57,068 bases of DNA. It comes from Dehalococcoidia bacterium (GTDB taxonomy: Bacteria; Chloroflexota; Dehalococcoidia; SHXV01). The position numbers and the translations under genes were made by a program. Shown here piece after piece: positions 33,721-43,511 of this stretch; the first letter of the stretch is position 1, and every line of letters begins with the position of its first letter. The notes below the pieces were generated by a model. That model was not told the origin of the DNA. It did not search any database and saw nothing but the letters and a program-made list of their open reading frames with translations. Where the stretch lies: the NCBI GenBank assembly GCA_009693105.1, contig SHXV01000003.1:1-57068 (forward strand), given 5' to 3'.

Positions 33721-34950
33721 TCACCAGATCACCCGCGCCGCTTCCAGGCGGGCGATCTCCTCGCCGGACAGGCCGAGCAGGCCGCCGAACACGCGCTCGT
33801 TATCGGCGCCCAGCCGGGGGGCGGCCCGCCGGAACGTGGGCGACGTGACGCTGAACAACGCCGGGGAACCGTCGCTGCGGACGCTGCCGCCTTCTTCCGC
33901 CGGTACGTCGACGAAGAAGCGGCGATGGCGAAGCTGGGGGTCGCGCTCCACCAGGTCATCGGCCAGTTGCACCGCGCCTGCGGGGATGCCGGCGGCCTGG
34001 AGCGCCGCCATCGCCGCTTCCGGCGTGCGCGAGCGTGTCCAGGTGGCGATGCGCCCATCGATCATCGCGGCGCCGGCCAGCCGTCCGGCGAGGGAGGCCA
34101 GCGCGGGTTCGCCGCCCAGCGCTTCGTCGCCCAGCACGGCGCACAGGCGGGCCCACGTCTCGTCGTCGGGGACGGCGATGGCCAGCCAGCGGTCAGCGCC
34201 GCAGCAGGGGTAGACGCCGCGCGGCGCCGCCTCGCCGTACGGCGCCCGGTTGCCCGCCGGCTCAGCGATGTGGCCGTTCACCGTGGCGTCCAGAAGGGCG
34301 GGTCCGAGCGTGGCAGCCAGCGCCTCCAGCTGAGAAACGTCCACGTGCTGGCCCTGGCCGGCGGGGCCGGTGGCGTCGCGCTGGTGCAGCGCCGCCACGA
34401 CCGCCAGGGCCGCGGTGGACCCAGCCACATGATCGGCGTAGGGATAGCCGGGACCGGCGGGCGGGCCGCCGGGCTCCGCGGTCAGCGCCGTCAGCCCGGC
34501 GAGCGCCTGAAGCGTGGGGCCAAAACTAACGTAGTCCTTCCAGGGGCCGCTGTGCCCCATGCCAGACAGCGACAACAGGACGATGTCCGGCCGCACGACG
34601 CGGAGCGCCTCGTAGCCGATGCCCCAGTTTTCGAGGACACGGGCACTGAAGTTCTCGATCACCACATCGCAGCGGGCGATAAGCCGGCGAAGGAGCGCTC
34701 GCCCCTCTTCCGTACTCAGGTTCAGGGTAAGGCCCAGCTTGTTCCGGTTCCAGGTCCGATAATAGGGGTCATCCGCATCCTCCTCCCGCACTCCCGTGGC
34801 GCGGGACTGGACCTTGATCACTTCCGCGCCCAGGTCCGCCAGCATCCGCGTGCAGTAGGGGCCGGCCAGCACCCAGGTGAGGTCCAACACGCGCACGCCG
34901 GTCAGCGGGCCGTCAGCGAGCGTGGCGGCCGGCTTCGCCGGCCCTACCAC
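33721..34950 (-). CDS. Class III CoA-transferase subunit with catalytic-type Asp
   Basis: This 409-residue protein has the CaiB/BaiF fold: GVRVLDLTWVLAGPYCT, LGAEVIKVQSRATG, DVVIENFS and GQGQHVDVSQLEA. Asp173 lies in YADHVAG at the place of the nucleophile Asp169 of formyl-CoA transferase. It should form an aspartyl-CoA intermediate and pass CoA between acids. It overlaps the next CoA-transferase gene by seven bases; that partner lacks the Asp, so the two may form one heteromeric enzyme. The substrate is unknown. Confidence 0.9.
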   Translation of the reverse strand: MVGPAKPAATLADGPLTGVRVLDLTWVLAGPYCTRMLADLGAEVIKVQSRATGVREEDADDPYYRTWNRNKLGLTLNLSTEEGRALLRRLIARCDVVIENFSARVLENWGIGYEALRVVRPDIVLLSLSGMGHSGPWKDYVSFGPTLQALAGLTALTAEPGGPPAGPGYPYADHVAGSTAALAVVAALHQRDATGPAGQGQHVDVSQLEALAATLGPALLDATVNGHIAEPAGNRAPYGEAAPRGVYPCCGADRWLAIAVPDDETWARLCAVLGDEALGGEPALASLAGRLAGAAMIDGRIATWTRSRTPEAAMAALQAAGIPAGAVQLADDLVERDPQLRHRRFFVDVPAEEGGSVRSDGSPALFSVTSPTFRRAAPRLGADNERVFGGLLGLSGEEIARLEAARVIW

Positions 34951-36056
34951 GAGGCGTTCTCCATGCCGCGCAGGTGGAAAGGCGGGCCGGGAACCTCCAT
35001 CGTGCCGCCGCGGCGGTCCACCGCCGGGCGGAAGAAGCCCCGGGACCGGAGCTGCGGATTCGTCAAGAGCGCCTCGAGCCCTCGCACGGGGGCGAAGGGG
35101 AAGCGGCGGACTTGCCCCTCCGCGAAGAGCTGGTCGGTCCGTTTCGTCGCGGCCCAGCGGCCCAGCACGGCGAGCAGGCGGGGCAGGTCCGCCTCCCGCG
35201 CCGCTTGCTCGCGGTAGCGGGGCGCGGACAGCCCTTCCGCCATTCCATCCGCTTCTAGCCAGGCGACCAGCTCATTCCACTGGTAGTGGAGGGAGAGCGC
35301 GACGTACCCATCGGCGGCGCGGAAGACATCGAAGGCGCCGTTCCAGTAGCGCGTACCCTGCCGCTTCGTCACGACGCCGTCCGCGAGGTAGCGCCCGAGG
35401 GCGCGGTCGAGCGAAGCAGCGACGCACGCCTCCGCGCTGATGTCGATGTACTGCCCGTGCCCGGACAGGCGGGCAGCGCGCAGCGCCGCGATGGCGTTGA
35501 AGGCGGCGTGCGTCCCCGTGAGCTGATATGCCGGCTGCCCGAAGATGACCAGCGGGGGCCGATGAGGCGTCCCCGTCAGGCCCAGCATGCCCCCCAGGGC
35601 GGCGAGCACGAGGTCATCCGCCGCGTAGCCGGACCAGGGACCAGAGCGGCCAAACGGGCTAATCGAAACGTAGACCAACGCCGGGTTACGATCGCTGAGA
35701 TCGACATACCCCAGGCCACAGCGGTCGAGCGCATGCGTGGGCTGACTCTCCACCAGCAGGTGCGCCCGCGCCACCGTCCCGAGGACGAGTGCGCGCCCGC
35801 CACTCGTGTCCAGATCGGCGACGAGGGTGCGCTTGCCGCCGTTTACGGAGCGGTAGACCAGGCTGGATTCGCGGCCGGCATCGCCCCGAGTGAAGGGCGG
35901 GCGGTGACGCAGGGGGTCGCCGCCTGGCGGCTCGATGCGCAGGACATCGGCACCCAGGCCGGCGAGGAGCCGGGTGGCGTACGCGCCCAGCTCCCGGGTC
36001 AGGTCCAGCACCAGGACGCCGTCAAGCGGTGTGGGGCCGGGCGGCACAACCATCAT
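34944..36056 (-). CDS. Class III CoA-transferase subunit lacking the Asp
   Basis: This 370-residue CaiB/BaiF protein (GVLVLDLTRELGAYATRLL, VLRIEPPGGDPLR, GHGQYIDISAEA) has Tyr177 where active members have the nucleophile Asp. It is therefore unlikely to transfer CoA alone. It is transcribed just before the Asp-bearing partner and overlaps it by seven bases, an arrangement like the two-gene benzylsuccinate and malate CoA-transferases. I start at 36056 (AAAGGGTG just upstream); a longer frame to 36269 has no family sequence. Confidence 0.86.
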   Translation of the reverse strand: MMVVPPGPTPLDGVLVLDLTRELGAYATRLLAGLGADVLRIEPPGGDPLRHRPPFTRGDAGRESSLVYRSVNGGKRTLVADLDTSGGRALVLGTVARAHLLVESQPTHALDRCGLGYVDLSDRNPALVYVSISPFGRSGPWSGYAADDLVLAALGGMLGLTGTPHRPPLVIFGQPAYQLTGTHAAFNAIAALRAARLSGHGQYIDISAEACVAASLDRALGRYLADGVVTKRQGTRYWNGAFDVFRAADGYVALSLHYQWNELVAWLEADGMAEGLSAPRYREQAAREADLPRLLAVLGRWAATKRTDQLFAEGQVRRFPFAPVRGLEALLTNPQLRSRGFFRPAVDRRGGTMEVPGPPFHLRGMENASW

Positions 36057-36330
36057 CACCCTTTCGTAAGCTGCGAATCCTTTGACACGGCATCCCGTTC
36101 CCACGTAGAGTACGCCTGCCCGCGCTCCCGGAGAACAGGGCATCCGTGGTTTCGGAGAGGCACACCAGCTTGCCCCTAATCGACCCAGCGGCACCCACCC
36201 TGAGCCCATGGTACCGTACTGAAGCCGGGAGTTCGTTTCGCCTCCCCAATCGTTTCCTTCGCCCCGCATTCGCCCCCTGACAGTTCGCAGCGCATCTGAT
36301 TGCGTCTAACCGGTCCGGAGAGAACCGAGC

Positions 36331-38211
36331 ATGTGTGGCATCGCGGGCATCGTTCACTTCGACGGGCGCTCCCCCTCTTCCGAGACGGTGGAGGGCATGA
36401 TCCGGCTGCTCGCCCATCGCGGGCCGGACGGAGAGCGCACATGGTCCTGCCCGGAGGCGGCGCTGGGGCACGCGCGGCTCCGCATCATCGATCTCAGCCC
36501 GGCGTCCGATCAGCCCTTCCTCAGCGAGGACGGCAAGACCGCGCTGGTGTACAACGGCGAAGTGTACAACTACCGGGAGTTGCGGACGGAGCTCGCCTCC
36601 CGCGGCCACGTCTTTCGCACCGCCGGCGACACGGAGGTCGTGCTCCGCGCCTACGAGGAGTGGGGGATCAACTGTCCCGCTCACCTGAACGGCATGTTCG
36701 CCATCGCGATCTGGGACGGGCGCAAGCGACAGATCTTCCTCAGCCGGGACCGCTTTGGGGAGAAGCCGCTGTTCTACTGGACGGACGGGCGCCGCCTTAT
36801 CTTCGCCTCTGAGATCAAGTCGATCCTCGCCGATAAAGACGTGGGCCGCCAGCCGGACCCCGCGAATCTCCGCCGCTACTTGAGCACCGGTGACATGGAC
36901 ATCGGCGAGTCCACGTTTATCGCCGGCATCGCCGCCGTCCCGGCCTCCCACTCCCTCATCTGGAGCCCCGACGGCACCCGCCGCCGCGCACGCTACTGGT
37001 CGCCGCGCCGCCCCGGCCACAACGACGGCGCCGCCAGCGGCTCCAGCCACCGCACAGAGCAGTTCCGCGAGCTGCTAGAGGACGCCGTGCGCCTACGCCT
37101 CCGCAGCGATGTGAACGTGGGCACCAGCCTGAGCGGCGGGCTGGATTCCTCCAGCATCATCGGCATGGTGCGCAACCTTTCGGAAAGCGAGGCCGTGCCG
37201 CGTCGCACGTTCTCCGCGCGGTTCCGCGATCATAAATTCGATGAAGGGGAATACATCGCCGCAGCGACGGCATCGGTGCCGGCCTACGCCCATGAGACGT
37301 GGATCGATGCCGACGGCTTCCTCCAGGCGCTACCAGCGCTGCAGTGGGCGCAGGAAGCCCCTTTCGGCGGGACGAGCGTGTACGCCCAGTGGGAGGTGAT
37401 GAGGCTGGCGAAGGAGCACGACACGATCGTGCTGCTGGATGGACAGGGGGCCGATGAGCTGCTGGGCGGCTATACGACCGCTTACGGCATGTACTGGTCC
37501 CATCTCCTCTACCGGGGCCAACTGGTGCGGCTGGGGCGAGAGGTGGCGGCGTATTCCCGTCGCTACGGCTTCTCTTCTGTCACCGCGCTGTACGGCCTGT
37601 ACTACAGCATACCGGAGCGGCTTCGCGCCGCCCTGGCGGAACGCTACTATCGCGCAACCGCCATCATGTCCCCTGACCTGCGCCATGCGCATCGGCCTTC
37701 GGGGCGCAGCCCCGGCCTGCCGGGGCTGCAGCGCTTGCACGGGCTCCTGAGCCAGCAGCTGATGACGACCAGCCTGCCGGAGCTCCTCCGCTATGCCGAT
37801 CGCAACAGCATGGCGTTTTCCCGTGAGGTGCGCCTCCCCTTCCTCGATCATCGGCTGGTGGAGTTCGTGCTGGGGCTGCCCGCAGAGGACCTCATCGGCG
37901 GTGCGGTGACCAAGAAGATCCTGCGGCGGGCGATGCGCGGGCTGGTGCCGGACAAGATTCTGGACCGTAGGGACAAGGTGGGGTTCGCCCCCCCACAGGA
38001 GCGGTGGCTGCGGGGCCCGCTGGCCGGATGGCTGAACGAGACGCTGGGCGCCGCCGAGCAGCGCACGGACATCTTCGATGCGGAAGGCGTCCGCGCGGTG
38101 AGGACGGAGTTCCATGCAGGCGGGCCGGACACGCTCGCCTGGCGGATCGCGTCAACCGAGACGTGGTTCCAGCACTTCTTGGACCGGCGCGTCAGCCCAC
38201 CCCGGGCCTAA
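36331..38211 (+). CDS. asnB: Asparagine synthase (glutamine-hydrolysing)
   Basis: This 626-residue enzyme amidates aspartate using glutamine. The N-terminal glutaminase starts with Cys2 (MCGIAGIVHFDGR) and has RLLAHRGPDGE and VYNGEVYNYRELR; the synthetase half has the ATP-binding SGGLDSSSIIG and FLDHRLVEFVLGLP. The full length and all catalytic parts are present. It is divergent from the CoA-transferase pair. Similar enzymes also amidate polysaccharides or peptides, so the acceptor is not certain from sequence. Confidence 0.93.
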   Translation: MCGIAGIVHFDGRSPSSETVEGMIRLLAHRGPDGERTWSCPEAALGHARLRIIDLSPASDQPFLSEDGKTALVYNGEVYNYRELRTELASRGHVFRTAGDTEVVLRAYEEWGINCPAHLNGMFAIAIWDGRKRQIFLSRDRFGEKPLFYWTDGRRLIFASEIKSILADKDVGRQPDPANLRRYLSTGDMDIGESTFIAGIAAVPASHSLIWSPDGTRRRARYWSPRRPGHNDGAASGSSHRTEQFRELLEDAVRLRLRSDVNVGTSLSGGLDSSSIIGMVRNLSESEAVPRRTFSARFRDHKFDEGEYIAAATASVPAYAHETWIDADGFLQALPALQWAQEAPFGGTSVYAQWEVMRLAKEHDTIVLLDGQGADELLGGYTTAYGMYWSHLLYRGQLVRLGREVAAYSRRYGFSSVTALYGLYYSIPERLRAALAERYYRATAIMSPDLRHAHRPSGRSPGLPGLQRLHGLLSQQLMTTSLPELLRYADRNSMAFSREVRLPFLDHRLVEFVLGLPAEDLIGGAVTKKILRRAMRGLVPDKILDRRDKVGFAPPQERWLRGPLAGWLNETLGAAEQRTDIFDAEGVRAVRTEFHAGGPDTLAWRIASTETWFQHFLDRRVSPPRA

Positions 38212-38212
38212 C

Positions 38213-39195
38213 TCACGGCTGGTACAGCCCCAGCTCCGGCCCCGCTACAGCGTGCCCGGAGCGAACGGCCGCCGGTGTGCAGGCGCCGAACAGGCCCGGC
38301 GTCGTCACCACAAAAGCGGGCGCCGGGAGCACGCATAGCAGGTCCTCCCCCAGCGGCAGGGGGAGGACGTATTCGCCGTTCCCGTCCGCACGCGGCTCCA
38401 CCGCACGTCCGCTCCCCCCCCCAGCGCCCACACCAGGGCGCCGGCCATCCCCGCCTCCTGCCTCCCCAAGCGGCCGTTGCTATCGCTATCGCGAAACACG
38501 ATGCCGCTGAGGGAGCCTGGCCGGAAGAAGCCGAAGTCCTGGGAAGCCAGGCCGATGTTCTCCACCACCGCCAAATCGCCGCAGCCGCCACCTCCATCGC
38601 GCAGCAGCCCCTTCACGGGCTCCCAGGGCAGGCGAACGCGGGCGGAGATTATTGCGCAGACACGGAACGTCCCCACGGGCAGTTCCAGCGCAAAGGCGCC
38701 GTCCGGTGCGGTGATGACATCATGCGTTCCATCGCCATTGCCGGACGTGGCGACAACCCGCCATCCGGAAAGGCCGGGCTCCTGCCAGCGACGCCCATCG
38801 CCATCGGTATCGACGAAGACCGTGCCGGTGAGCGTCCCGCAGTGGGCAAGCAGGCAGATGGGGCCGTAGGAGCACGCATCCGATTCGTTTCCGGCCCCCT
38901 CGATGGCGAGGAGCCGGAAATACCAGCGACCGGGCGCCAGGTTCGCCCGAACCTCCGTCAGACCGCCAGAGGAGAAGAATGCATAGGGGCCGCTCGGACT
39001 CACGGACCAGCCGTGGCGATAGCCCGCGACGCCGCTGCCGCTACCGCTCGCCGCGTCCCATCCGATCGTGGCCTCCGCGGCGCTGTCTCCGCAAGTAGTT
39101 GCGATGACGCGTGCGGAGCGCCGTCGGGAGGCTGTAGCGAGTACGCTCAGAATCGTGTTACGCTCTCCGTTACGTGAAGGTGAGCGCGTCCGCAT
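38213..39195 (-). pseudogene. Frameshifted SdrD B-type repeat surface protein
   Basis: The minus strand carries two SdrD/B-type Ca-binding repeats: GTVFVDTDGDGRRWQEPGL with LSGWRVVA, and GIVFRDSDSNGRLGRQEAG. An Fn3-like stretch comes first (RANLAPGRWYFRLLAIEGAG). The frame breaks at a run of eight C near 38415-38422, and the rest (DGNGEYVLPLPLGEDLLCVL) continues in another frame to 38213. No signal peptide is seen; the start runs up to the 5' end of the next gene, so the N-terminus seems lost as well. It was probably a secreted protein. Confidence 0.65.
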
Positions 39196-39219
39196 ACACA
39201 GGGAAGAGATGGAAGCCCC

Positions 39220-40620
39220 ATGCCTGCCGACAATCGGTCACTCGTGGCCTGCCGCGTCTGCGGCCACGCGAATCCGGGCGAGCGCCGGTATTGCCAGCAC
39301 TGCTGGTCATCCCTGGCGGGAGCGGGCGCGATCACGGCGGCGGAGGCGGCCGCTCAGGCAACGGCGCGGCGGCGGCGTAGCACCCGCCACCGGCTTATCT
39401 ACGCTAGCATCTTCGCCATCCTCGCTACCGGCGCGGCGCTCGCGTTCTACACCAGTAACCGCCCCGCCCAGCCGCTGGAAGCGGCCACGACGAGCGTGAG
39501 CTCTGAATCCCCCGCCGGAAGTTGGACGATGGTGTCCCACGACCTGCGCAACACGCGTTACGCGCCGGCAATCCCCCGCTTCAGCGGGCAGCTCAAGTGG
39601 ACGTTTGGAACCGGGGAGGGCTTCATCGCCTCTCCCGCCGCGACGGCCGATACGGTGTACATCGCCACGGGCGACCGGCGTGTCGTGGCGCTGGACGCGG
39701 AAACGGGACAGGTGCGCTGGCAGTCCGCCACACAGGGGCCGATAAGCTCCAGCCCGGCCATCTCTGAGGGCGTCCTGTACGTAGGCCTGCGCGATGGGCA
39801 GATGGTAGCGCTGGATGCGAAGAGCGGACAGCAGTTGTGGTCGTTCGATGCGGGCACACCCATCACCGCCTCACCGGTCGTGGCCAGCGGATACGTTTAC
39901 ATCGGGGACGGAAACGGCGTGCTACGGGCGCTGGACGCGAAGACGGGCGCGGTGCGCTGGCATACCACGGTGGGGGGGTGGATCGACCGTGTGCCCGCTC
40001 TCTCCGATCGCTACCTGGTGCTGGCGGTGGGCGGAGAGGTCCACGTCTACGACCGGGAGACCGGAGCGCCCCGGGTACTGCTGTATGTGAGCGGCGGCGC
40101 GGCGACCGATCCGATCGTCATCGATAACCGGCTCTACATCGGCTCATCGCGAGGAGTGCTGCTGGTGATGGACCTGGACTGGCGCCCGCCATTCATCTAC
40201 CGCAACTACACGGTGCGAAAGCTCTGGTCATGGCTCTGGCTCTGGAACATGGCGCCGCTGCCGCCTTCGGCCCTGCTAGCCCTGGAGAATTACCGGCTGG
40301 GGCCGCCCACGGAGATCGCGCTGGCGGACGATGTCCTCTACATCTCTCTGGCCTCAGGGAAGGTGATGGCGACGGACCTTGAGACGCAGGAGCCGATGTG
40401 GACCTACTCCGGTGCGGCTGGGGCCAACTCGTCGCTCATCGTGGCGGGCGATGTCGCCTACATCGGTACCTCCAACGGGATGTTCAACGCGGTGGACCGG
40501 CAGACGGGGACCGCCCTGTGGGCGTATCCCGCCCAGATCGCGGTGCGGACAACGCCGGTCGTGAACACAACCGGTATCTACATCGCCGGGGCAAACGGCA
40601 CGCTCTACGCTCTGCGCTAG
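39220..40620 (+). CDS. Membrane protein with Zn ribbon and PQQ-like propeller
   Basis: This 466-residue protein has an N-terminal zinc ribbon CRVCGHANPGERRYCQHC (cytoplasmic), one transmembrane helix (LIYASIFAILATGAALAFY) and an extracellular PQQ-type beta-propeller. Repeat motifs include VVALDAETGQVRWQ, MVALDAKSGQQLWSF, LRALDAKTGAVRW and NAVDRQTGTALWAYP. PQQ-coordinating residues cannot be confirmed, so a structural or BamB-like role is as likely as an enzyme. It is divergent from the broken SdrD-like gene. Confidence 0.8.
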   Translation: MPADNRSLVACRVCGHANPGERRYCQHCWSSLAGAGAITAAEAAAQATARRRRSTRHRLIYASIFAILATGAALAFYTSNRPAQPLEAATTSVSSESPAGSWTMVSHDLRNTRYAPAIPRFSGQLKWTFGTGEGFIASPAATADTVYIATGDRRVVALDAETGQVRWQSATQGPISSSPAISEGVLYVGLRDGQMVALDAKSGQQLWSFDAGTPITASPVVASGYVYIGDGNGVLRALDAKTGAVRWHTTVGGWIDRVPALSDRYLVLAVGGEVHVYDRETGAPRVLLYVSGGAATDPIVIDNRLYIGSSRGVLLVMDLDWRPPFIYRNYTVRKLWSWLWLWNMAPLPPSALLALENYRLGPPTEIALADDVLYISLASGKVMATDLETQEPMWTYSGAAGANSSLIVAGDVAYIGTSNGMFNAVDRQTGTALWAYPAQIAVRTTPVVNTTGIYIAGANGTLYALR

Positions 40621-40629
40621 GGCCGGGAA

Positions 40630-42141
40630 CTAGCCCACCTCTACCGTCACCAGCCCCGTGACGCCGTCCACCGTCACCACCGCACCATCGGGAATAACGG
40701 CGGTGGCGTTCGTGGTGCCGACAACGGCGGGAATGCCAAATTCGCGCGCAACCACAGCCCCGTGGGAGAGCACGCCGCCGGAGTTGGTCACCAGTGCGGA
40801 GATCACCCCGAAGAAGGGGGACCACGGCGGGGTGGTGCTGCGACAGACGAGGATATCGCCGTCCTCCAGCGTCTCCGCCTCCTCCAGCGTATCGATGACG
40901 CGGGCGCGCCCCCGATAGCTCCCCGGTGACGCCGCCGCCCCGCGCACGAGCGTCCGTCCGGCGTCGTCGACCGTAGGGCCGCTGGCGTCCGCTGTCTCCG
41001 GACGACGCCCCAGGGTAAGCGGCGGGGGAGCGCTGCGGTAGAGCGCCTGCGCCGCCCTGCGCGCTTCCAGCACCGTCATGGAGAGGGGCTCGCCGCCGGC
41101 GAGCAAACCTTGAAGCTCCGTCTTGCGGTAGTAGAAGATATCCCCAGCGGCGGGAACCTTCCCTTCGCCGAGAAGCCAGCCGCCGATTCGGAGCCAGCGG
41201 GCGCGAGACGCGGCCAGCATACGCTGGTCCGCCAGGAAGTTGTGGTCCTCCAGGTTGGGAAGCAGCAGCTGGGCCATCTCCATGTCGGACACGAGGGCGG
41301 CGGCGTCCGCAACGCCCGCGGCGGCGAGAGCTCCTAGCTCATCTTCCAATCGCAAGCGCGTCGCCCGCTGACGGGCCTCTGCCTCACGCGGCCCCCGGCC
41401 ATCGCGCTGGCGGGCGTAGGCGCGGACGAGGGCGAGGGGGATGGCCGGGTCCTCCCCCCATGTGGGGAGATCCAGCATGCCGTTATTCGTCGTGTGGCCA
41501 AACTCGCCGACCACGGCGGCGAGGCATTGCGCGAAGGGCGAGCCGGGCGGCGGCGACGTGCGCTGGTCCAGCATGCGGCCGAGGGCCGGGTCCTCCCGCA
41601 CCAGCCGGCTGAGGTCCCACAGCGCCGCCGCCCGATCGAGCGAGCGGTTGGGGAAGCCTTGCAGAAGCATGAGGGCATCGGCGCGGCGGGCCTCACCGAA
41701 CCGGGCGACGTACGCTTCCACGAAGCGGGCGAAGGCCAAGCGCGCCGGCCCGACCGCGGTGCGGTGGACGCCACCGAAGACGCGCCAGTACTCCTTGTCC
41801 TGCGCTTCCAACAGCGCCGGCCAGCTGTCCCGCCCGATGGCCGCCGGTTCAAACGTGGTGAACAGGGATTCTACCTTCGCTACTTCCGGCAGCCATTCCT
41901 CTCGCCAGCGGGTCAGATCGGCCACCGATTGCGGAGGCGGTGCCTGGCCGAAGGGCGTCGCCTCCGTCGCCGCTCCCGCCCGACCGTAAGTGTACCCGTT
42001 GATGCGAAGCTGGCGCGGAGGCTCCGGCCCGGCCGGGGGGTCTTCCCCCGCAATGAGCGGCGGCTGCGAGGCAGGCGCATGCTCATCCTGTATCTGCCAC
42101 GTATACGCCTCATAGGAGGGGTGGGGAAGCGTGTAGCTCAC
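40630..42141 (-). CDS. PEP-utilising mobile (phosphohistidine) domain protein without ATP-grasp
   Basis: The last third is the swivelling phosphohistidine domain: LVTNSGGVLSHGAVVARE, with the His that carries phosphate in PEP synthases, and TVDGVTGLVTVEVG. The remaining residues are helical (DHNFLADQRMLAASRARW) and match the middle part of rifampin phosphotransferase or PEP-synthase-like proteins. The N-terminal ATP-grasp domain is missing. It may get phosphate from another protein or work with a separate ATP-binding subunit, as in phenylphosphate synthase. I start at GTG 42141 so that the divergent promoter region is free; starts to 42258 are open. Confidence 0.78.
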   Translation of the reverse strand: MSYTLPHPSYEAYTWQIQDEHAPASQPPLIAGEDPPAGPEPPRQLRINGYTYGRAGAATEATPFGQAPPPQSVADLTRWREEWLPEVAKVESLFTTFEPAAIGRDSWPALLEAQDKEYWRVFGGVHRTAVGPARLAFARFVEAYVARFGEARRADALMLLQGFPNRSLDRAAALWDLSRLVREDPALGRMLDQRTSPPPGSPFAQCLAAVVGEFGHTTNNGMLDLPTWGEDPAIPLALVRAYARQRDGRGPREAEARQRATRLRLEDELGALAAAGVADAAALVSDMEMAQLLLPNLEDHNFLADQRMLAASRARWLRIGGWLLGEGKVPAAGDIFYYRKTELQGLLAGGEPLSMTVLEARRAAQALYRSAPPPLTLGRRPETADASGPTVDDAGRTLVRGAAASPGSYRGRARVIDTLEEAETLEDGDILVCRSTTPPWSPFFGVISALVTNSGGVLSHGAVVAREFGIPAVVGTTNATAVIPDGAVVTVDGVTGLVTVEVG

Positions 42142-42257
42142 CACTGCGCCATCGGATTCGCCAAGCCTTTCTTCAGACCTCCAAGGATGGTAGAGACGCG
42201 ACCCGGGCGCGGTCAAGCATGGCGTACAATGCCCGCACTCACCCCGACGGGACGCCA

Positions 42258-43511
42258 ATGCTTCTTCGCCCCATCGCGCGCGCCACCGCCCCCCTGCGCG
42301 AGCACGAGCGGCTGCTCATGATCAGCATCTCCACGGTGCTGGTCATGGCAGGCCAGGGAGTGATCGTGCCGGTGCTGCCGCTGTTCGCGCGGGAGTTGGG
42401 GGTCAGCACCAGCGCCGTCGGGCTCACCCTGTCCGCGTTCGGCTTCGCCCGGCTGCTGCTCAACGTCCCCCTGGGCCTGCTCTCCGACCGCTGGGGCAGG
42501 CGGCTCCTGCTGGTGGGCGGGCCACTGGTCACCTCGATCGGCATGATCGGCTCGGGCATGGCGACGGACCTGGCCCAGCTCCTCGCCTGGCGCTTCATCG
42601 CGGGCGCGGGCTCAGCCATGTACATGACGGGAGCGATCATCTACCTGACCGATATCTCAACCCGGGAGAACCGGGCGCGATTCATCGGCACGAACCAGGG
42701 GGCCCTGCTGGTCGGCGTATCCATCGGCCCCGGCATCGGCGGGCTCATCGCGGAGCTGTTCGGGCTGCGCGCGCCGTTCCACATCGTGGGTGGGCTGGCG
42801 CTCATCGCCAGCGTCTACGCCTACTTTCGCATCCCGGAGACGCGCGGGACGCGGGAGAAGTGCGCCGCCACGGAAACGGCCGCCCCCGCCGGAGAGAGGG
42901 AGCGGCGTCCCTGGCTGCGGATGATGCGCTCCCGCAACTTCCTCGCCGTTTCCCTGGTCACGCTGGCGATCTTCTTCACCCGGACGGCCTCCTGGCAAAC
43001 GCTGGTCCCGCTGGTGGGGGTGTCCCGGCTGGGCATGACGCCGGGGGGGCTAGGGGCAATGTTCACCGGCATTGCCCTGTTCAACCTGGTGCTGGTGACG
43101 CCGGCGGCGCTGGCGGCGGATCGGTTTGGGCGCAAGGCGGTGATCGTCCCCAGCCTGTGCATCGGCGGGAGCGGGCTCCTCCTCTTCGCCGTCGCCCAAT
43201 CGTACCCGACGTTCATCGCCGCCGCCCTCCTGATGGGGGGCGGGCTAGCGTTGTCCGGCCCGGCGCCCGCGGCCTTTGCCGCCGATATCGCCCCGGCGGA
43301 CGTGCGCGGGCTGGCGATGGGGCTGAACCGGACGGCGGGCGATCTCGGTTTCGTCGTCGGCCCTCCACTGCTGGGGCTGCTCGCCGACGCCACCTCATTC
43401 GGCTGGGGGCTGGCGGCGAACGCGACGCTACTGGTGGTGGCCTCCGCCACGTTCGCCCTGACGGCGCGAGAGAGCCACAGCCGCCCAAACGCGAAGGCCA
43501 CAGCGCGCTAG
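42258..43511 (+). CDS. MFS transporter, drug:H+ antiporter-like
   Basis: This 417-residue protein has about twelve helices. The loop after helix 2 reads GLLSDRWGRRLLLVGG, the MFS motif A (G-x3-D-RxGRR), and the second half repeats it as AADRFGRKAVIVPS. VPVLPLFARELGVS in helix 1 is common in efflux carriers. I start at ATG 42258. The substrate is unknown. The gene ends with a four-base overlap with the converging lipoate ligase-like gene. Confidence 0.88.
   Translation: MLLRPIARATAPLREHERLLMISISTVLVMAGQGVIVPVLPLFARELGVSTSAVGLTLSAFGFARLLLNVPLGLLSDRWGRRLLLVGGPLVTSIGMIGSGMATDLAQLLAWRFIAGAGSAMYMTGAIIYLTDISTRENRARFIGTNQGALLVGVSIGPGIGGLIAELFGLRAPFHIVGGLALIASVYAYFRIPETRGTREKCAATETAAPAGERERRPWLRMMRSRNFLAVSLVTLAIFFTRTASWQTLVPLVGVSRLGMTPGGLGAMFTGIALFNLVLVTPAALAADRFGRKAVIVPSLCIGGSGLLLFAVAQSYPTFIAAALLMGGGLALSGPAPAAFAADIAPADVRGLAMGLNRTAGDLGFVVGPPLLGLLADATSFGWGLAANATLLVVASATFALTARESHSRPNAKATAR

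Noticed and set aside
42219-42230. TACAAT as promoter of the MFS gene
   Set aside because: There is no -35 at the right distance and it lies only 28 bases before the ATG; too weak to list.
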